From Clostridium sp. OS1-26 (GTDB taxonomy: Bacteria > Bacillota > Clostridia > Clostridiales > Clostridiaceae), in NCBI RefSeq assembly GCF_030915445.1, contig NZ_CP133264.1:4993208-5057207 (forward strand): a stretch of 64,000 nucleotides of DNA, written 5' to 3'. A program made the translations under genes and the position numbers. The notes beneath the pieces were generated by a model. The model made no database searches and was not told the DNA's origin. It was given only the letters and a program-made list of their open reading frames with translations. Positions 8,278 through 17,339 of this stretch are shown one piece after another; the stretch's first letter is position 1, and every line of letters begins with the position of its first letter.

Positions 8278-9126
8278 TTATTTTGCATAGTTATGAAATC
8301 CTTTTGAAGCCTTTCTTCCAAGCCATCCAGCTCTTACATATTTTCTTAATAACGAGTGAGCTCTATATTTTGAATCTCCAGTTTCCTTATATAATACATC
8401 CATTATTGCAAGGCAAACGTCTAAGCCTATAAGGTCACCTAGTGCTAGTGGTCCCATTGGATGATTTGCACCAAGCATCATAGCTTTGTCTATATCCTCA
8501 GCACTGGCTATTCCTTCAGCTAATATTCCGCAAGCTTCATTTATCATAGGAATAAGTATTCTATTAACAACAAAGCCAGGAGCCTCTGCTACCTCTACAG
8601 GGTCTTTTCCTATAGAAATTGACATCTCTTTAACTGCATCAAAAGTCTCTTGAGATGTAGCCATTCCTCTGATTATTTCTATAAGCTTCATCACTGGTGC
8701 TGGGTTGAAGAAGTGCATTCCTATAACTTTATCTGCTCTTTTAGTTGCTGCTGCAACTTCAGTTATTGAAAGCGAAGATGTGTTTGATGCCAATATAGTT
8801 TCTGGTTTACATATTTGATCTAATTCTGCAAATATTTTTTTCTTTATATCCATATTTTCAACTGCTGCTTCTACTACTAAATCACAGTTAGCTGCCAAAT
8901 TTAAGTCAGTTGTTCCTGTTATTCTATTAGCTATAGCATCTGCATCTTCTTGTGCCATTTTTCCCTTAGCTACTAATTTTGAAAGACCTTTCTTTATTCC
9001 AGAAATGCCTCTTTCCACAAATTCATCTTTAATATCTCTTATTACAACTTCATATCCTTTAGCTGCAAATACTTGTGCAATACCTGCTCCCATAGTACCT
9101 GCACCTAATACGCATATCTTTTTCAT
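8278..9126 (-). CDS. hbd: 3-hydroxybutyryl-CoA dehydrogenase
   Basis: Reduces acetoacetyl-CoA to (S)-3-hydroxybutyryl-CoA with NAD(P)H, the second step of butyrate formation from acetyl-CoA. The N-terminal Rossmann motif GAGTMGAGIAQVFA binds the nucleotide, NTSSLSITEVA and GMHFFNPAPVMKLIE hold the catalytic Ser/His region, and the C-terminal helical domain ends near GRKASKGFHNY. From the ATG at 9126 the protein has 282 residues, the usual length; this start is chosen over 9141 because a GGGGGT ribosome site lies seven bases upstream of it. It is the last gene of the thl-crt-bcd-etfB-etfA-hbd cluster and is followed by a strong terminator. Confidence 0.96.
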   Translation of the reverse strand: MKKICVLGAGTMGAGIAQVFAAKGYEVVIRDIKDEFVERGISGIKKGLSKLVAKGKMAQEDADAIANRITGTTDLNLAANCDLVVEAAVENMDIKKKIFAELDQICKPETILASNTSSLSITEVAAATKRADKVIGMHFFNPAPVMKLIEIIRGMATSQETFDAVKEMSISIGKDPVEVAEAPGFVVNRILIPMINEACGILAEGIASAEDIDKAMMLGANHPMGPLALGDLIGLDVCLAIMDVLYKETGDSKYRAHSLLRKYVRAGWLGRKASKGFHNYAK

Positions 9127-9160
9127 TTCAATTACCCCCATTAATAAAAAATTATATGAT

Positions 9161-9239
9161 ATGGCATGTCCGCTTGACTAATTCAAGCCTTAGATACACT
9201 GTTTTTTCAAATCAACGTTCTACCCTAAAGACATGCCAT
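9161..9239. other. intercistronic 10-bp stem between etfA and hbd
   Basis: ATGGCATGTC at 9161-9170 is perfectly complementary to GACATGCCAT at 9230-9239, closing a 59-nt loop in the only sizeable gap inside the operon. There is no T-run, so it is more likely an RNA processing or stability structure than a terminator. Confidence 0.4.
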
Positions 9240-9253
9240 TAAAAACAAAGTTA

Positions 9254-10276
9254 CTATATGGCAGCTTCTTCTTTATGAGCTTTAATTTTAGCTGTTAGTT
9301 CAGGTAATACTTTATTTAAATCTCCAACTATTGCAAGATCCGCAACTTTCATTATAGGACAATCTGGATTTTTATTAATAGCTATTATAAATTCACTGTC
9401 CTGCATTCCAGCTAAGTGCTGAATTGCACCAGAAATTCCACAGGCAATATATAGTTTAGGTCTGACAGTTTTACCAGTCTGTCCAACTTGAATAGCTTTA
9501 TCAGCCCAACTACTATCTACAGCCGCTCTTGAAGCAGCTACTGTACCACCTAAAACTTTAGCAAGTTCTTCAAGTTTTGAAAAATTTTCAGCATTTCCAA
9601 TTCCTCTTCCACCAGATACAAGTACTGAAGCTTCTCCTATATCTATTATATTCTTTGAAAGTTTGATTATCTCTTCTGTTTTTGTTCTTATATCTTTTTC
9701 TGTTAATTTAACAGTTACATGATTAATTTTTTCCCCATTTATCCTTGAGTTATCTTTTTCTAGTCTTGAAAAAACTCCAGGCCTTACAGTTGACATTTGA
9801 GGTCTGTGATTTCCACAAACTATTGTAGCCATAAGATTTCCACCAAAGGCTGGTCTAGTCATCATGAGGTTATTAGTTTCAGGGTCTATGTCAAGTCCAG
9901 TACAGTCAGCAGTTAAACCTGTGCGTAATCTTGCAGAAACTCTTGGCCCTAAGTCTCTTCCTATAAATGTAGCTCCTATAAATATTATCTCCGGCTTCAT
10001 CTCAAGAGCTAAATCACAAATAACTTTCGTATATGCGTCTGTTGAATAATGTGATAAAAATTTATTGTCACAAGCAAGGACTTTATCTGCTCCATAAGAT
10101 AGCAAGTTATCTGCTATGTCTTGAATATTGTGTCCAAGCACAACTGCAGTAAGTTCAGTACCTAATTTATCTGCAATTTCTCTTCCCTTTCCAAGTAGTT
10201 CAAGGGATACTTTTTGAAGCTTCCCATCTCTCTGCTCTGCAAATACCCATACACCTTTATGTTCTGATATATTCAT
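9254..10276 (-). CDS. etfA: electron transfer flavoprotein, alpha subunit
   Basis: Large subunit of the EtfAB heterodimer that works with butyryl-CoA dehydrogenase. In clostridia the Bcd-EtfAB complex couples crotonyl-CoA reduction by NADH to ferredoxin reduction (flavin-based electron bifurcation). The 340-residue protein has the N-terminal Rossmann-like half and the conserved C-terminal FAD-binding half, seen in VSGGRGIG, GQTGKTVRPKLYIACGISG and INKNPDCPIMKVADLAIVGD. It follows etfB with 16 bases between, in the operon order usual for this pathway. Confidence 0.96.
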   Translation of the reverse strand: MNISEHKGVWVFAEQRDGKLQKVSLELLGKGREIADKLGTELTAVVLGHNIQDIADNLLSYGADKVLACDNKFLSHYSTDAYTKVICDLALEMKPEIIFIGATFIGRDLGPRVSARLRTGLTADCTGLDIDPETNNLMMTRPAFGGNLMATIVCGNHRPQMSTVRPGVFSRLEKDNSRINGEKINHVTVKLTEKDIRTKTEEIIKLSKNIIDIGEASVLVSGGRGIGNAENFSKLEELAKVLGGTVAASRAAVDSSWADKAIQVGQTGKTVRPKLYIACGISGAIQHLAGMQDSEFIIAINKNPDCPIMKVADLAIVGDLNKVLPELTAKIKAHKEEAAI

Positions 10277-10292
10277 CTAAGATTCCTCCAAA

Positions 10293-11075
10293 CTAAATAT
10301 AGTGATTTTCAATTAATTTTGAAACTGTGTATTCTACTGCTTCTTTAACTGGTTTAGCCACCAATTCTCCGTTTCCCTTGGCTTCTTTAGTTGCTGATTT
10401 CATAACTCTTGTTGGTGAACCATTAAGTCCAAGAAGGCTTTTATCAACCTCTATATCATCTGCAGTCCAAACTTTTATTTCTTTATCAAAAGCACCAAAT
10501 ATTTTAGACATATGCATATATCTTGGAATATTTAATTCTTTTATTGCTGTTAAAAGTGCAGGAGTTTTAACTTTTATTATCTCATATCCATCTTCCCAAG
10601 CTCTTCTAACTTTTATATATCCCTCTCCTACTTCTTCAACCTTCTCAACATAGGCCACTTGAGGAATGTCAAGATGCTCAGCAATTTCTGGCCCAACCTG
10701 TGCAGTATCTCCATCAATGGCCTGCCTTCCAGCAAATACTATATCATAGCCAAGTTTCTTTAATGCACCTGATAAAGCATAGGAAGTAGCCAAAGTATCC
10801 GCACCTGCAAAAGCTCTATCTGTAATAAGTATAGCTTCGTCTGCTCCCATTGCTATTGCTTCAATTAAAGCATTTTTAGCTTGTGGAGGTCCCATTGTAA
10901 TTACTGTTACATGTGCTCCATGATTATCTTTAATTGCTAAAGCCTCTTCTAGTGCATTCTTGTCATCTGGATTCATTATTGATGGAACCCCTTCTCTTAT
11001 AAGAGTTCCTGTCTTTGGGTCAATTCTAACTTCATTTGTATCTGGAACTTGTTTTATACAAACAACTATATTCAT
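10293..11075 (-). CDS. etfB: electron transfer flavoprotein, beta subunit
   Basis: Small subunit of the electron transfer flavoprotein partnering Bcd; in the bifurcating form it carries the FAD where NADH electrons split. The 260-residue product starts MNIVVCIKQVPDTNEVRIDP and shows the family's NPDDKNALEEALAIKD nucleotide-binding stretch and ADTLATSYALSGALKKLGYD/AGRQAIDGDTAQVGP signature. It begins 18 bases after bcd with a GGAGGAT-like ribosome site and precedes etfA in the same operon. Confidence 0.96.
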   Translation of the reverse strand: MNIVVCIKQVPDTNEVRIDPKTGTLIREGVPSIMNPDDKNALEEALAIKDNHGAHVTVITMGPPQAKNALIEAIAMGADEAILITDRAFAGADTLATSYALSGALKKLGYDIVFAGRQAIDGDTAQVGPEIAEHLDIPQVAYVEKVEEVGEGYIKVRRAWEDGYEIIKVKTPALLTAIKELNIPRYMHMSKIFGAFDKEIKVWTADDIEVDKSLLGLNGSPTRVMKSATKEAKGNGELVAKPVKEAVEYTVSKLIENHYI

Positions 11076-11093
11076 TGTCTAATATCCTCCTCG

Positions 11094-12232
11094 TTATCTA
11101 AATATATTCCCGGAAATAACCATCCTTTGAACCTGTGATGTTCCTTCATATATTTCAGTTATTTTAGCATCTCTCATCATTCTTTCAACTGGATAGTCCT
11201 TAGTGTATCCATATCCACCAAATAACTGTAAAGCTTTAGTAGTAACATCCATAGCAACATTTGCAGCATGAAGTTTTGCTCTTGCCGCATCAACGCTATA
11301 TGGAAGTTTGTTATCTTTCTTCCATGCAGCAAGATAAACAAGATGTCTTGCGGATTCAATAGCAACATCCATGTCTGCCATTATCCAGCTTAATCCCTGG
11401 AATTTATCAAGGGATTTACCAAATTGTTTTCTTTCCTTCATATAATTTTTTGCCTCTTCAAAAGCTCCTTCAGCTATTCCTAATGCTTGAGCTGCTATAC
11501 CAATTCTTCCTCCGTCAAGACTCTTCATTGCTATTCCAAATCCTTTTCCTTCTTTTCCAACTAAATTCTCAGATGGAACTATACAGTCCTCGAATATAAG
11601 CTCAGTTGTTGATGATGCTCTTATACCCATCTTATCTTCTACTTTTCCTATTGAAAATCCAGGAAATCCTTTTTCAATTATAAATCCGGATATTCCCTTA
11701 ACACCCTTACTCCTGTCCGTCATAGCAAATACTACAAATATATCAGCTTTTCCACCGTTAGTTATGAATATCTTTGATCCATTTAATACATAGTGATCAC
11801 CTTGAAGAACTGCAACTGACTGCTGTCCTGCTGCATCAGTACCTGCATTTGGTTCTGTTAAGCCAAATGCACCGAGTTTTCGCCCTTTGCAAGCGGTACT
11901 AAGTATTTTCTTTTTTGTTCTTCTGTTCCATATTCATTTATTAATGAAGCACATAATGAAGTATGAGCTGAAAGTATAACACCTGTTGTAGCACATACCT
12001 TTGATAACTCTTCAACTGCCATAATATATGACTGAGTGTCTCCTCCTGCTCCACCGTATTCTTTTGGAAATGGGATGCCCATCATTCCATACTTAGCCAT
12101 CTTTTTTACATTTTCCATAGGAAACTCTTCTGTTCTATCTATTTCAGATGCTATTGGTTTAACTTCTTTTTCAGCGAATTCTCTAACCATCTGTCTTACT
12201 AATTCTTGTTCCTTTGTTGGTGCGAAATTCAT
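11094..12232 (-). pseudogene. bcd: butyryl-CoA dehydrogenase (frame broken once as read)
   Basis: Acyl-CoA dehydrogenase that reduces crotonyl-CoA to butyryl-CoA using electrons through EtfAB. As given, the frame stops after VPLAKGENSVHLA. Adding one A to the A4 run at 11877-11880 restores KGEKLGAFGLTEPNAGTDAAG and joins the two halves into a protein of 379 residues, the normal length. Domains are the N-terminal helical domain, the middle beta domain with FGLTEPNAG, and the C-terminal helical domain with the catalytic-region signature GGYGYTKDYPVERMMRDAKI and IYEGTSQVQ. The gene is the third of the butyrate operon. The break is most likely a sequencing error, since the pathway otherwise appears intact. 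Confidence 0.9.
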
Positions 12233-12245
12233 ATGAAATTACCTC

Positions 12246-13028
12246 CTACTTATTTTTAAAGCTTTTTTCTCTTCTTTCTACAAAGGCTGTCATACCTTCT
12301 TTTTGGTCCTCAGTTGCAAAACACTCTCCAAATACTTCTGATTCATACATAAGTGCCGTTTCTATATCACACTGCATACCTCTATTTATAGCAGCTTTAC
12401 AATACTTAACGGCTATGGGAGCTTGCGATGCTATTGTATTTGCAAAGCTTATAGCTTCTTCCATAACTTTATCTAGTTCAACAACCTTATTCACTAAGCC
12501 AACTCTAAGTGCTTCCTCAGCTTTAATAATTCTTCCTGTAAAAATTAGTTCTTTTGCTATTGCCATTCCTGCGATTCTTGCTAATCTTTGAGTTCCACCA
12601 AAACCTGGTGTTATCCCAAGACCAACTTCAGGCTGTCCAAATTTAGCATTAGTTGATGCAATTCTTATATCGCAAGCCATAGAAAGTTCGCAGCCTCCGC
12701 CAAGTGCAAATCCATTTACTGCAGCTATTACAGGTTTCTCTAACAAATCAATTTTTCTAAATACTTTATTTCCAAGAATACCAAATTTCCTTCCTTCAGC
12801 GACTGACATATCCTTCATTTCTGTGATATCAGCGCCAGCAACAAAAGCCTTTTCACCAGCGCCAGTTAAAATAACTGCATATATTTCATTATCCTCAGCT
12901 ATCATGTCAATAACACAATCAAGTTCCTTTAAGGTTTCTGAATTTAAAGCGTTTAATGCTTTAGGTCTATTAATAGATATAATTGCAACTTTGTCATTTT
13001 TTTCAAAAATTATATTTTTAAATTCCAT
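12246..13028 (-). CDS. crt: 3-hydroxybutyryl-CoA dehydratase (crotonase)
   Basis: Enoyl-CoA hydratase/isomerase family enzyme that dehydrates 3-hydroxybutyryl-CoA to crotonyl-CoA. The protein has 260 residues from the ATG at 13028, which follows an AGAGGGGG ribosome site; the frame is open back to 13067 but that would overlap the end of thl. The CoA-binding and oxyanion-hole segments AGADITEM and GFALGGGCELSMACDIRIAS are present, as is the second catalytic Glu region in FGQPEVGLGITPGFGGTQRL. It sits between thl and bcd in the butyrate operon. Confidence 0.95.
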   Translation of the reverse strand: MEFKNIIFEKNDKVAIISINRPKALNALNSETLKELDCVIDMIAEDNEIYAVILTGAGEKAFVAGADITEMKDMSVAEGRKFGILGNKVFRKIDLLEKPVIAAVNGFALGGGCELSMACDIRIASTNAKFGQPEVGLGITPGFGGTQRLARIAGMAIAKELIFTGRIIKAEEALRVGLVNKVVELDKVMEEAISFANTIASQAPIAVKYCKAAINRGMQCDIETALMYESEVFGECFATEDQKEGMTAFVERREKSFKNK

Positions 13029-13056
13029 GTTAATCCCCCTCTGTATTTTAAAATTG

Positions 13057-14248
13057 CTATCTTTCAACTATAAGAGCTGTCCCCATTCCTCCACCTATAC
13101 ACAAAGTTGCAAGACCTCTTTTAGCATCTCTTCTTGCCATTTCATGTAATAGTGTTACAAGTATTCTTGTTCCTGAAGCTCCAATTGGATGTCCAAGGGC
13201 TATAGCTCCACCATTTACGTTTACTATATCCATATTGAACTTTAAGTCTTTAGCAACAGCTAAACTCTGAGATGCAAAGGCTTCATTAGCCTCAATTAAA
13301 TCTATATCTTCTATTTTTAAGTTCGCCATTTCCAATGCTTTCTTAGTTGCATGGAATGGTCCGTATCCCATTATTGATGGTTCAAGACCTCTTTGACCAT
13401 AAGAAACTATTCTAGCAAGAGGTTTAACTCCAAGTTCTTTAGCCTTTTCTGCGCTCATTACAACTATTGCTGCTGCACAATCATTTATACCTGATGCGTT
13501 ACCAGCAGTAACTGTACCGTCTTTTTGAAAGCTGGTTTTAATTTTGCTAAAGCTTCAATTGTTGCACCGAATCTTGGAAATTCATCCTGTTCAAATATTA
13601 TTTCTTGTTTTTTCTTTTTAACAACGATTGGGACTATTTCATCTTTGAATTTACCTTCTTTTATAGCTGTTTCAGCTTTTTTTGTGATGCTAAAGCAAAT
13701 TTATCTTGCTCTTCCCTGGTTATTCCCCATTGCTGAGCTATGTTTTCTGCAGTTACTCCCATATGGTATTTGTTGAATACATCTGTTAATCCGTCAGTTA
13801 TCATTTCATCAACAAATTCTCCATTGCCCATTCTTTGTCCCCATCTTGCATCATTTAAAAGATATGGAGCCTTTGACATACTTTCCATACCACCAGCTAC
13901 AATTACATCTGCATCTCCAGCTTTTATTATTTGGCAAGCTAGAGAAACTGCTCTTAAACCTGAACCACAAACTTTATTAATAGTCATTGCTGGAACTTCA
14001 ACTGGAAGACCTGCATTAACCATAGCTTGTCTGGCTGGATTTTGTCCGAGTCCTGCTTGTAAAACATTACCCATTATTACTTCATCTACAGCTCCGTCCT
14101 TAACACCTGCTCTATTTAAAGCTTCCTTTATTACTGCAGCGCCTAAATCTACTGCTGCTACATCCTTTAAAGTGCCCCCAAAGGACCCAATAGCCGTTCT
14201 TACTGCACTTGCTATGACTACTTCTCTCATTTTCAATCTCCTCCCCAT
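13057..14248 (-). pseudogene. thlA: acetyl-CoA acetyltransferase, thiolase (frame broken twice as read)
   Basis: Condenses two acetyl-CoA to acetoacetyl-CoA, the entry step of the butyrate branch. The N-terminal part carries the acyl-enzyme cysteine in NKVCGSGLRAV; the C-terminal part carries ALGHPIGASG and the second active-site cysteine in CIGGGMGTA. The frame is lost at a run of seven T at 13677-13683 and again at five T at 13522-13526 (plus strand). One extra A in each on the coding strand restores QKKAETAIKEGKF and FKKDGTVTAGNASGIND. The repaired protein is about 393 residues, the family length. First gene of the operon; a sigma-54 type promoter lies about 130 bases upstream. The breaks are probably sequencing errors. 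Confidence 0.9.
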
Positions 14249-14278
14249 CTATTGATTAAAACGTTATTTTATTAACTC

Positions 14279-14307
14279 ATTATATTGATGTGAAAATGTT
14301 ATCAATA
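14279..14307 (-). promoter_or_regulatory. candidate sigma-A promoter with overlapping dyad upstream of thlA
   Basis: TATAAT lies on the minus strand at 14284-14279. Upstream of it is the perfect inverted repeat TATTGAT-N11-ATCAATA (14283-14307), covering the spacer and the -35 area. Such a dyad could bind a redox repressor such as Rex, but it is not a clean match to the TTGTTAA-type Rex site. The -35 is weak (TTGATA with a 15-base spacer). Confidence 0.4.
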
Positions 14308-14376
14308 CTATAAGCTTGATATAAATATATATTCTTGGAAAATCTAAAATATAATTTTATATCCTCAAATAGATAT

Positions 14377-14392
14377 AGCAAATACCTTGCCA
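14377..14392 (-). promoter_or_regulatory. sigma-54 (-24/-12) promoter of the butyrate operon
   Basis: Minus strand reads TGGCAAGGTATTTGCT. The sigma-54 consensus is TGGCACG-N4-TTGCW, so 11 of 12 defined positions match, and the GG and GC dinucleotides have the required ten-base gap. Transcription would begin near 14366, leaving a leader of roughly 118 bases before thlA. The nearest upstream gene encodes a sigma-54 activator. Confidence 0.75.
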
Positions 14393-14516
14393 AAGATATT
14401 CCATTTATTAAAACTAGTAATTTAGCCTTTCTACAAGTTCAATTAAATATAATATTTAACAAAATCAGTATTTCTTCAAAAATTTGTGTTAAATTCAAGA
14501 CAATTTCAATTAAAAG

Positions 14517-14536
14517 TTGTATGCATTTCAGTACAA
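14517..14536. promoter_or_regulatory. candidate activator site (UAS) for the sigma-54 promoter
   Basis: Dyad TTGTA-N10-TACAA about 125 bases upstream of the -24 element, a distance normal for bacterial enhancer-binding proteins. A partial relative, TTGT-N7-ACAA, lies near 14577. Assignment is by position and symmetry only. Confidence 0.3.
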
Positions 14537-14630
14537 TTGATAAATTTATAACAATTATTCTTTTTTAAAATGTCTTGTCTTCCGTACAACAACTATAAAA
14601 AATAAACAAATTGTTAAATATATAACTAAA

Positions 14631-14655
14631 AGCCCCAAAAAATATTTTTGGGGCT
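14631..14655. terminator. terminator between the sigma-54 activator gene and thlA
   Basis: AGCCCCAAAAA pairs with TTTTTGGGGCT around a tiny loop; the minus strand continues with a T-run (TTTAGTTATAT). It separates the activator transcript from the butyrate operon. Confidence 0.8.
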
Positions 14656-14721
14656 CTCTAATAGCAATTAACTTTATTCTCTTGCTTAACACATAATAAA
14701 TTCAGTTTTAATATTATCACG

Positions 14722-16091
14722 CTAATCTATATGCAGCTTTGACATTTTTTCATATAAACTCGATCTGCTTATGCCTAAAAGATGCGCTGCCTTTGATTTA
14801 TTTCCTTTAGCGACACTAATACTATTTAAAATTGCTTCTTTTTCTGCATCATTTAATATATCTTGAAGATTCCTAACAGGCTTACACTCTCTCATTGCTG
14901 TTATTTTAGAAGGAAGATGTTTTACATCTATCACTGTTTCATTTTCAATAATAGTTATCGCTCTCTCTAGTACATTTTCCAGTTCTCTTATATTTCCTGG
15001 CCAGCTATAATTTTTTATATATTCTAGTGCCTCATTTGAAATTCCCTCAATATATTTACTTACTTTGTTACTTATTTTATTAATAATATGATGAACTATA
15101 GTTTCGATATCTTCTCTTCTTTCTTTTAATGACGGCACATTGATTGTTAAAACGTTCAATCTATAAAATAAATCCTTTCTGAACTTACCTTCTTTTACTA
15201 ATTGCTCTAAATTTTGATTAGTGGCTGCTATAACTCTTACATCTATTTTTTTTGGACCATCTGACCCTATTTTTTCAACTTCCTTTTCCTGAAGTACTCT
15301 TAAAAGTTTAACCTGCATATATATCGGCATATCCCCTATTTCATCTAAAAAAATAGTACCACCATCGGCTAATTCAAATTTACCTATCTTTCCTTCTTTT
15401 TTGCTCCTGTAAAAGAACCGCCTTCATATCCAAAGAGTTCAGATTCAAGAAGTTGTCCTGGAATAGCTCCGCAATTGACTTTGATAAAAGCACCATTCCT
15501 TCTTCTGCTTTCTTTATGAATAGCATGGGCAAAAAGCTCTTTACCTGTTCCACTTTCACCTAGTATCAAAACATTTGAAGAACTCCATGCAGCTTTTTCA
15601 GCAAACCTTTTTGCACTTTTTATTAATACTCCATCTCCAACTATATCATCAAAAGAATAAGTTGTTCTGTTTAGTGCTGATATATTATTGGTTAATCCTT
15701 TAAGTTGTTTTTTCATTGCATTCATATGTTCATGCATATCATTTAAATCTTTTATACTTTTAAATATAATCTTTGCAATGGCTCCAATTACTTCTCCATC
15801 TTTAACAATAGGTATACGACTTACAATTAAATACTGACTATTTATTTTAAGCAACTCTGCTATTTCAGCTTGTCCAGTCTTAATTACTCTAGGCAATCTT
15901 GTTTCTTCAACTATTTCTGTTATATGCTTCCCAATAATATCCTCTCTTTTCTTTTTAAAAATCATAGCATACCCTTTACTAATCATTGTAATAAAACCTT
16001 CTTTATTAATAGCTATAATTCCATCATAAAGTGTATCCATTATAATATTTAGAATGATACTATCGTTTTCTAAAATGTTTTTCTTGTACAT
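14722..16091 (-). pseudogene. sigma-54-dependent transcriptional activator, PAS-AAA-Fis (frame broken once as read)
   Basis: Bacterial enhancer-binding protein of about 456 residues after repair. Order: a PAS domain (LNIIMDTLYDGIIAINKEG onward), a linker, an AAA+ domain with Walker A GESGTGKE, the sigma-54-contacting loop as GSFTGA (a tolerated variant of GAFTGA) and the Walker B region, then a Fis-type helix-turn-helix (SKAAHLLGISRSSLYEKM). The frame is lost at the T6 run 15397-15402; one added A on the coding strand gives FTGAKKEGKIGKFELADGG. The PAS domain suggests a small-molecule or redox signal. It lies immediately upstream of thlA in the same direction, and the thlA promoter is of sigma-54 type, so it is the likely activator of the butyrate operon. 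Confidence 0.88.
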
Positions 16092-16191
16092 ATTTACAGC
16101 TCACCACCTTAGTAGATTATATTAAAAAAACATCTTCTTTTCCCATACATATAAATTTATCTTTATACTACCTATATAAGGTCCCTAACTA

Positions 16192-16227
16192 GAAAGTTAA
16201 CATATCCGGTTGTATAAGTTAACTTTC
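16192..16227. repeat. short deleted copy of the GAAAGTTAAC palindromic element
   Basis: GAAAGTTAAC, then ATATCCGG, then the inverted arm AAGTTAACTTTC. These are the two ends of the 229-base palindrome at 62618-62846 joined together, so this is best explained as an internally deleted copy. Confidence 0.55.
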
Positions 16228-16339
16228 GGTCTTTAAGCCTATAATAACATACCCTACGAATTATATTATAATCCTTATTTTCCAGCTTTTCCATAATCAT
16301 ATTTAATTTTATTTAATTTTAAATAAAAATTAAATAAAA

Positions 16340-16378
16340 GGAGCTGTCGCACTAAGAAAATTAGTGCAACGGCTTTCC
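16340..16378. repeat. left terminal repeat/hairpin of the GC-rich cassette
   Basis: GGAGCTGTCGCACTAA starts the element, and the same stretch forms its own hairpin with TTAGTGCAACGGCT around the loop GAAAA. The first 16 bases recur inverted at 21922-21938. The stretch 16092-16461 otherwise holds no gene. Confidence 0.5.
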
Positions 16379-16461
16379 ACGCTCCCGTATTTTTTTGTTT
16401 TATGCCTCAGCTTGTATATTTCCGTCAAAAGAAATACAATGGAGCTATGGAGGTGTTATGC

Positions 16462-16656
16462 GTGGATTATGTAACGACAAAAGAAGCAGCGAAAAATTGG
16501 GGAATCACGGACAGAATGGTAGTGTACCATTGCTCTGCCGGACGGATTAAGGGGGCTAAAAAAATGGGAAATACATGGCTTGTTCCGGTTGACGCTGAAA
16601 AACCGGCTGACGGACGATACAGGAGCAGTAAAGTAAAGGATGGTGAAAATAAATGA
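16462..16656 (+). CDS. small helix-turn-helix DNA-binding protein (excisionase/MerR-like fold)
   Basis: Small protein of 64 residues. The GTG at 16462 is chosen as start because GGAGG at 16449-16453 is correctly spaced and the family-like sequence VDYVTTKEAAKNWGITDRMV begins there; the frame is open to 16402 with no ribosome site. KEAAKNWGITDRMVVYHCSAGRIKGAKKMGNTWLVP is a winged-helix/excisionase-type DNA-binding fold. Its stop overlaps the response regulator ATG (ATGA), so the two are translationally coupled. It probably helps control the cassette's own promoter; direct evidence is lacking. Confidence 0.7.
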   Translation: MDYVTTKEAAKNWGITDRMVVYHCSAGRIKGAKKMGNTWLVPVDAEKPADGRYRSSKVKDGENK

Positions 16657-17339
16657 AACGGATATTTTTGGTTGAGGACGATAAGGCAATCGCCAAAAAC
16701 CTTGTGCTTTTGCTCCGCTCGGAGGGATTTACAGTCACTCACGCCCCTACGCGGAGTGAAGCACTTGCCGCCCTTGCTGGGAATAAATTTGACTTGGCGC
16801 TTATAGATATTTCTTTGCCTGACGGAAATGGCTTTACAGTTTGCACGGAAATCAAAGAAACGCAAGATGTTCCCGTTATCTTTCTGACAGCTTCTGGCGA
16901 TGAGGCGAGTGTTGTTACTGGGCTGAACATGGGCGCAGACGACTATATCACCAAGCCTTTTCGTCCGCGGGAATTGATTGCACGAATTGGAACCGCCTTG
17001 CGAAAAAGCGGACGTTCTCCATCGGCTTTTGAAATCTGTGGGCTTCATGTCGATATGGCAAGCGGCGTCGTGAAAAAGGACGGCAGCGAGGTTTTCCTTT
17101 CACCCCTAGAATACCGCTTGCTGTTGGTGTTTATTAGCAACCCAAGAAGTATTATCACGAGGGGCAGGCTGCTTGACGAATTGTGGGACGCGGCAGGCGA
17201 GTTTGTCAATGACAATACATTGACCGTGTACATCAAGCGCCTGCGGGAGAAGATAGAGAACACCCCCGCAAGCCCGCAAATCATTCTGACCGTTCGCGGG
17301 ACGGGATATAGATTGGGGGACGGGTATGCTTCGGAATAG
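16653..17339 (+). CDS. OmpR-family response regulator
   Basis: Two-component response regulator of 228 residues. The receiver domain shows the acidic pair in VEDD (residues 8-10), the phosphoacceptor Asp52 in LALIDISLPDG, Thr79 and the conserved Lys101 in DYITKPF. The C-terminal winged helix ends in ILTVRGTGYRLG. It belongs to the group that controls peptide-antibiotic ABC transporters in Firmicutes. It overlaps the kinase gene by 14 bases, and the ABC transporter genes that follow are the probable targets. Confidence 0.93.
   Translation: MKRIFLVEDDKAIAKNLVLLLRSEGFTVTHAPTRSEALAALAGNKFDLALIDISLPDGNGFTVCTEIKETQDVPVIFLTASGDEASVVTGLNMGADDYITKPFRPRELIARIGTALRKSGRSPSAFEICGLHVDMASGVVKKDGSEVFLSPLEYRLLLVFISNPRSIITRGRLLDELWDAAGEFVNDNTLTVYIKRLREKIENTPASPQIILTVRGTGYRLGDGYASE

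Noticed and set aside
14611..14628. TTGTTAAATATATAACTA as a Rex operator
   Set aside because: Only five of seven bases fit in the right half, and it lies over 350 bases upstream of thlA, beyond the promoter and next to a terminator.
16467..17048. Long minus-strand frame across the HTH and response regulator genes
   Set aside because: Shadow of GC-richer coding sequence; no family features and the plus-strand genes are certain.
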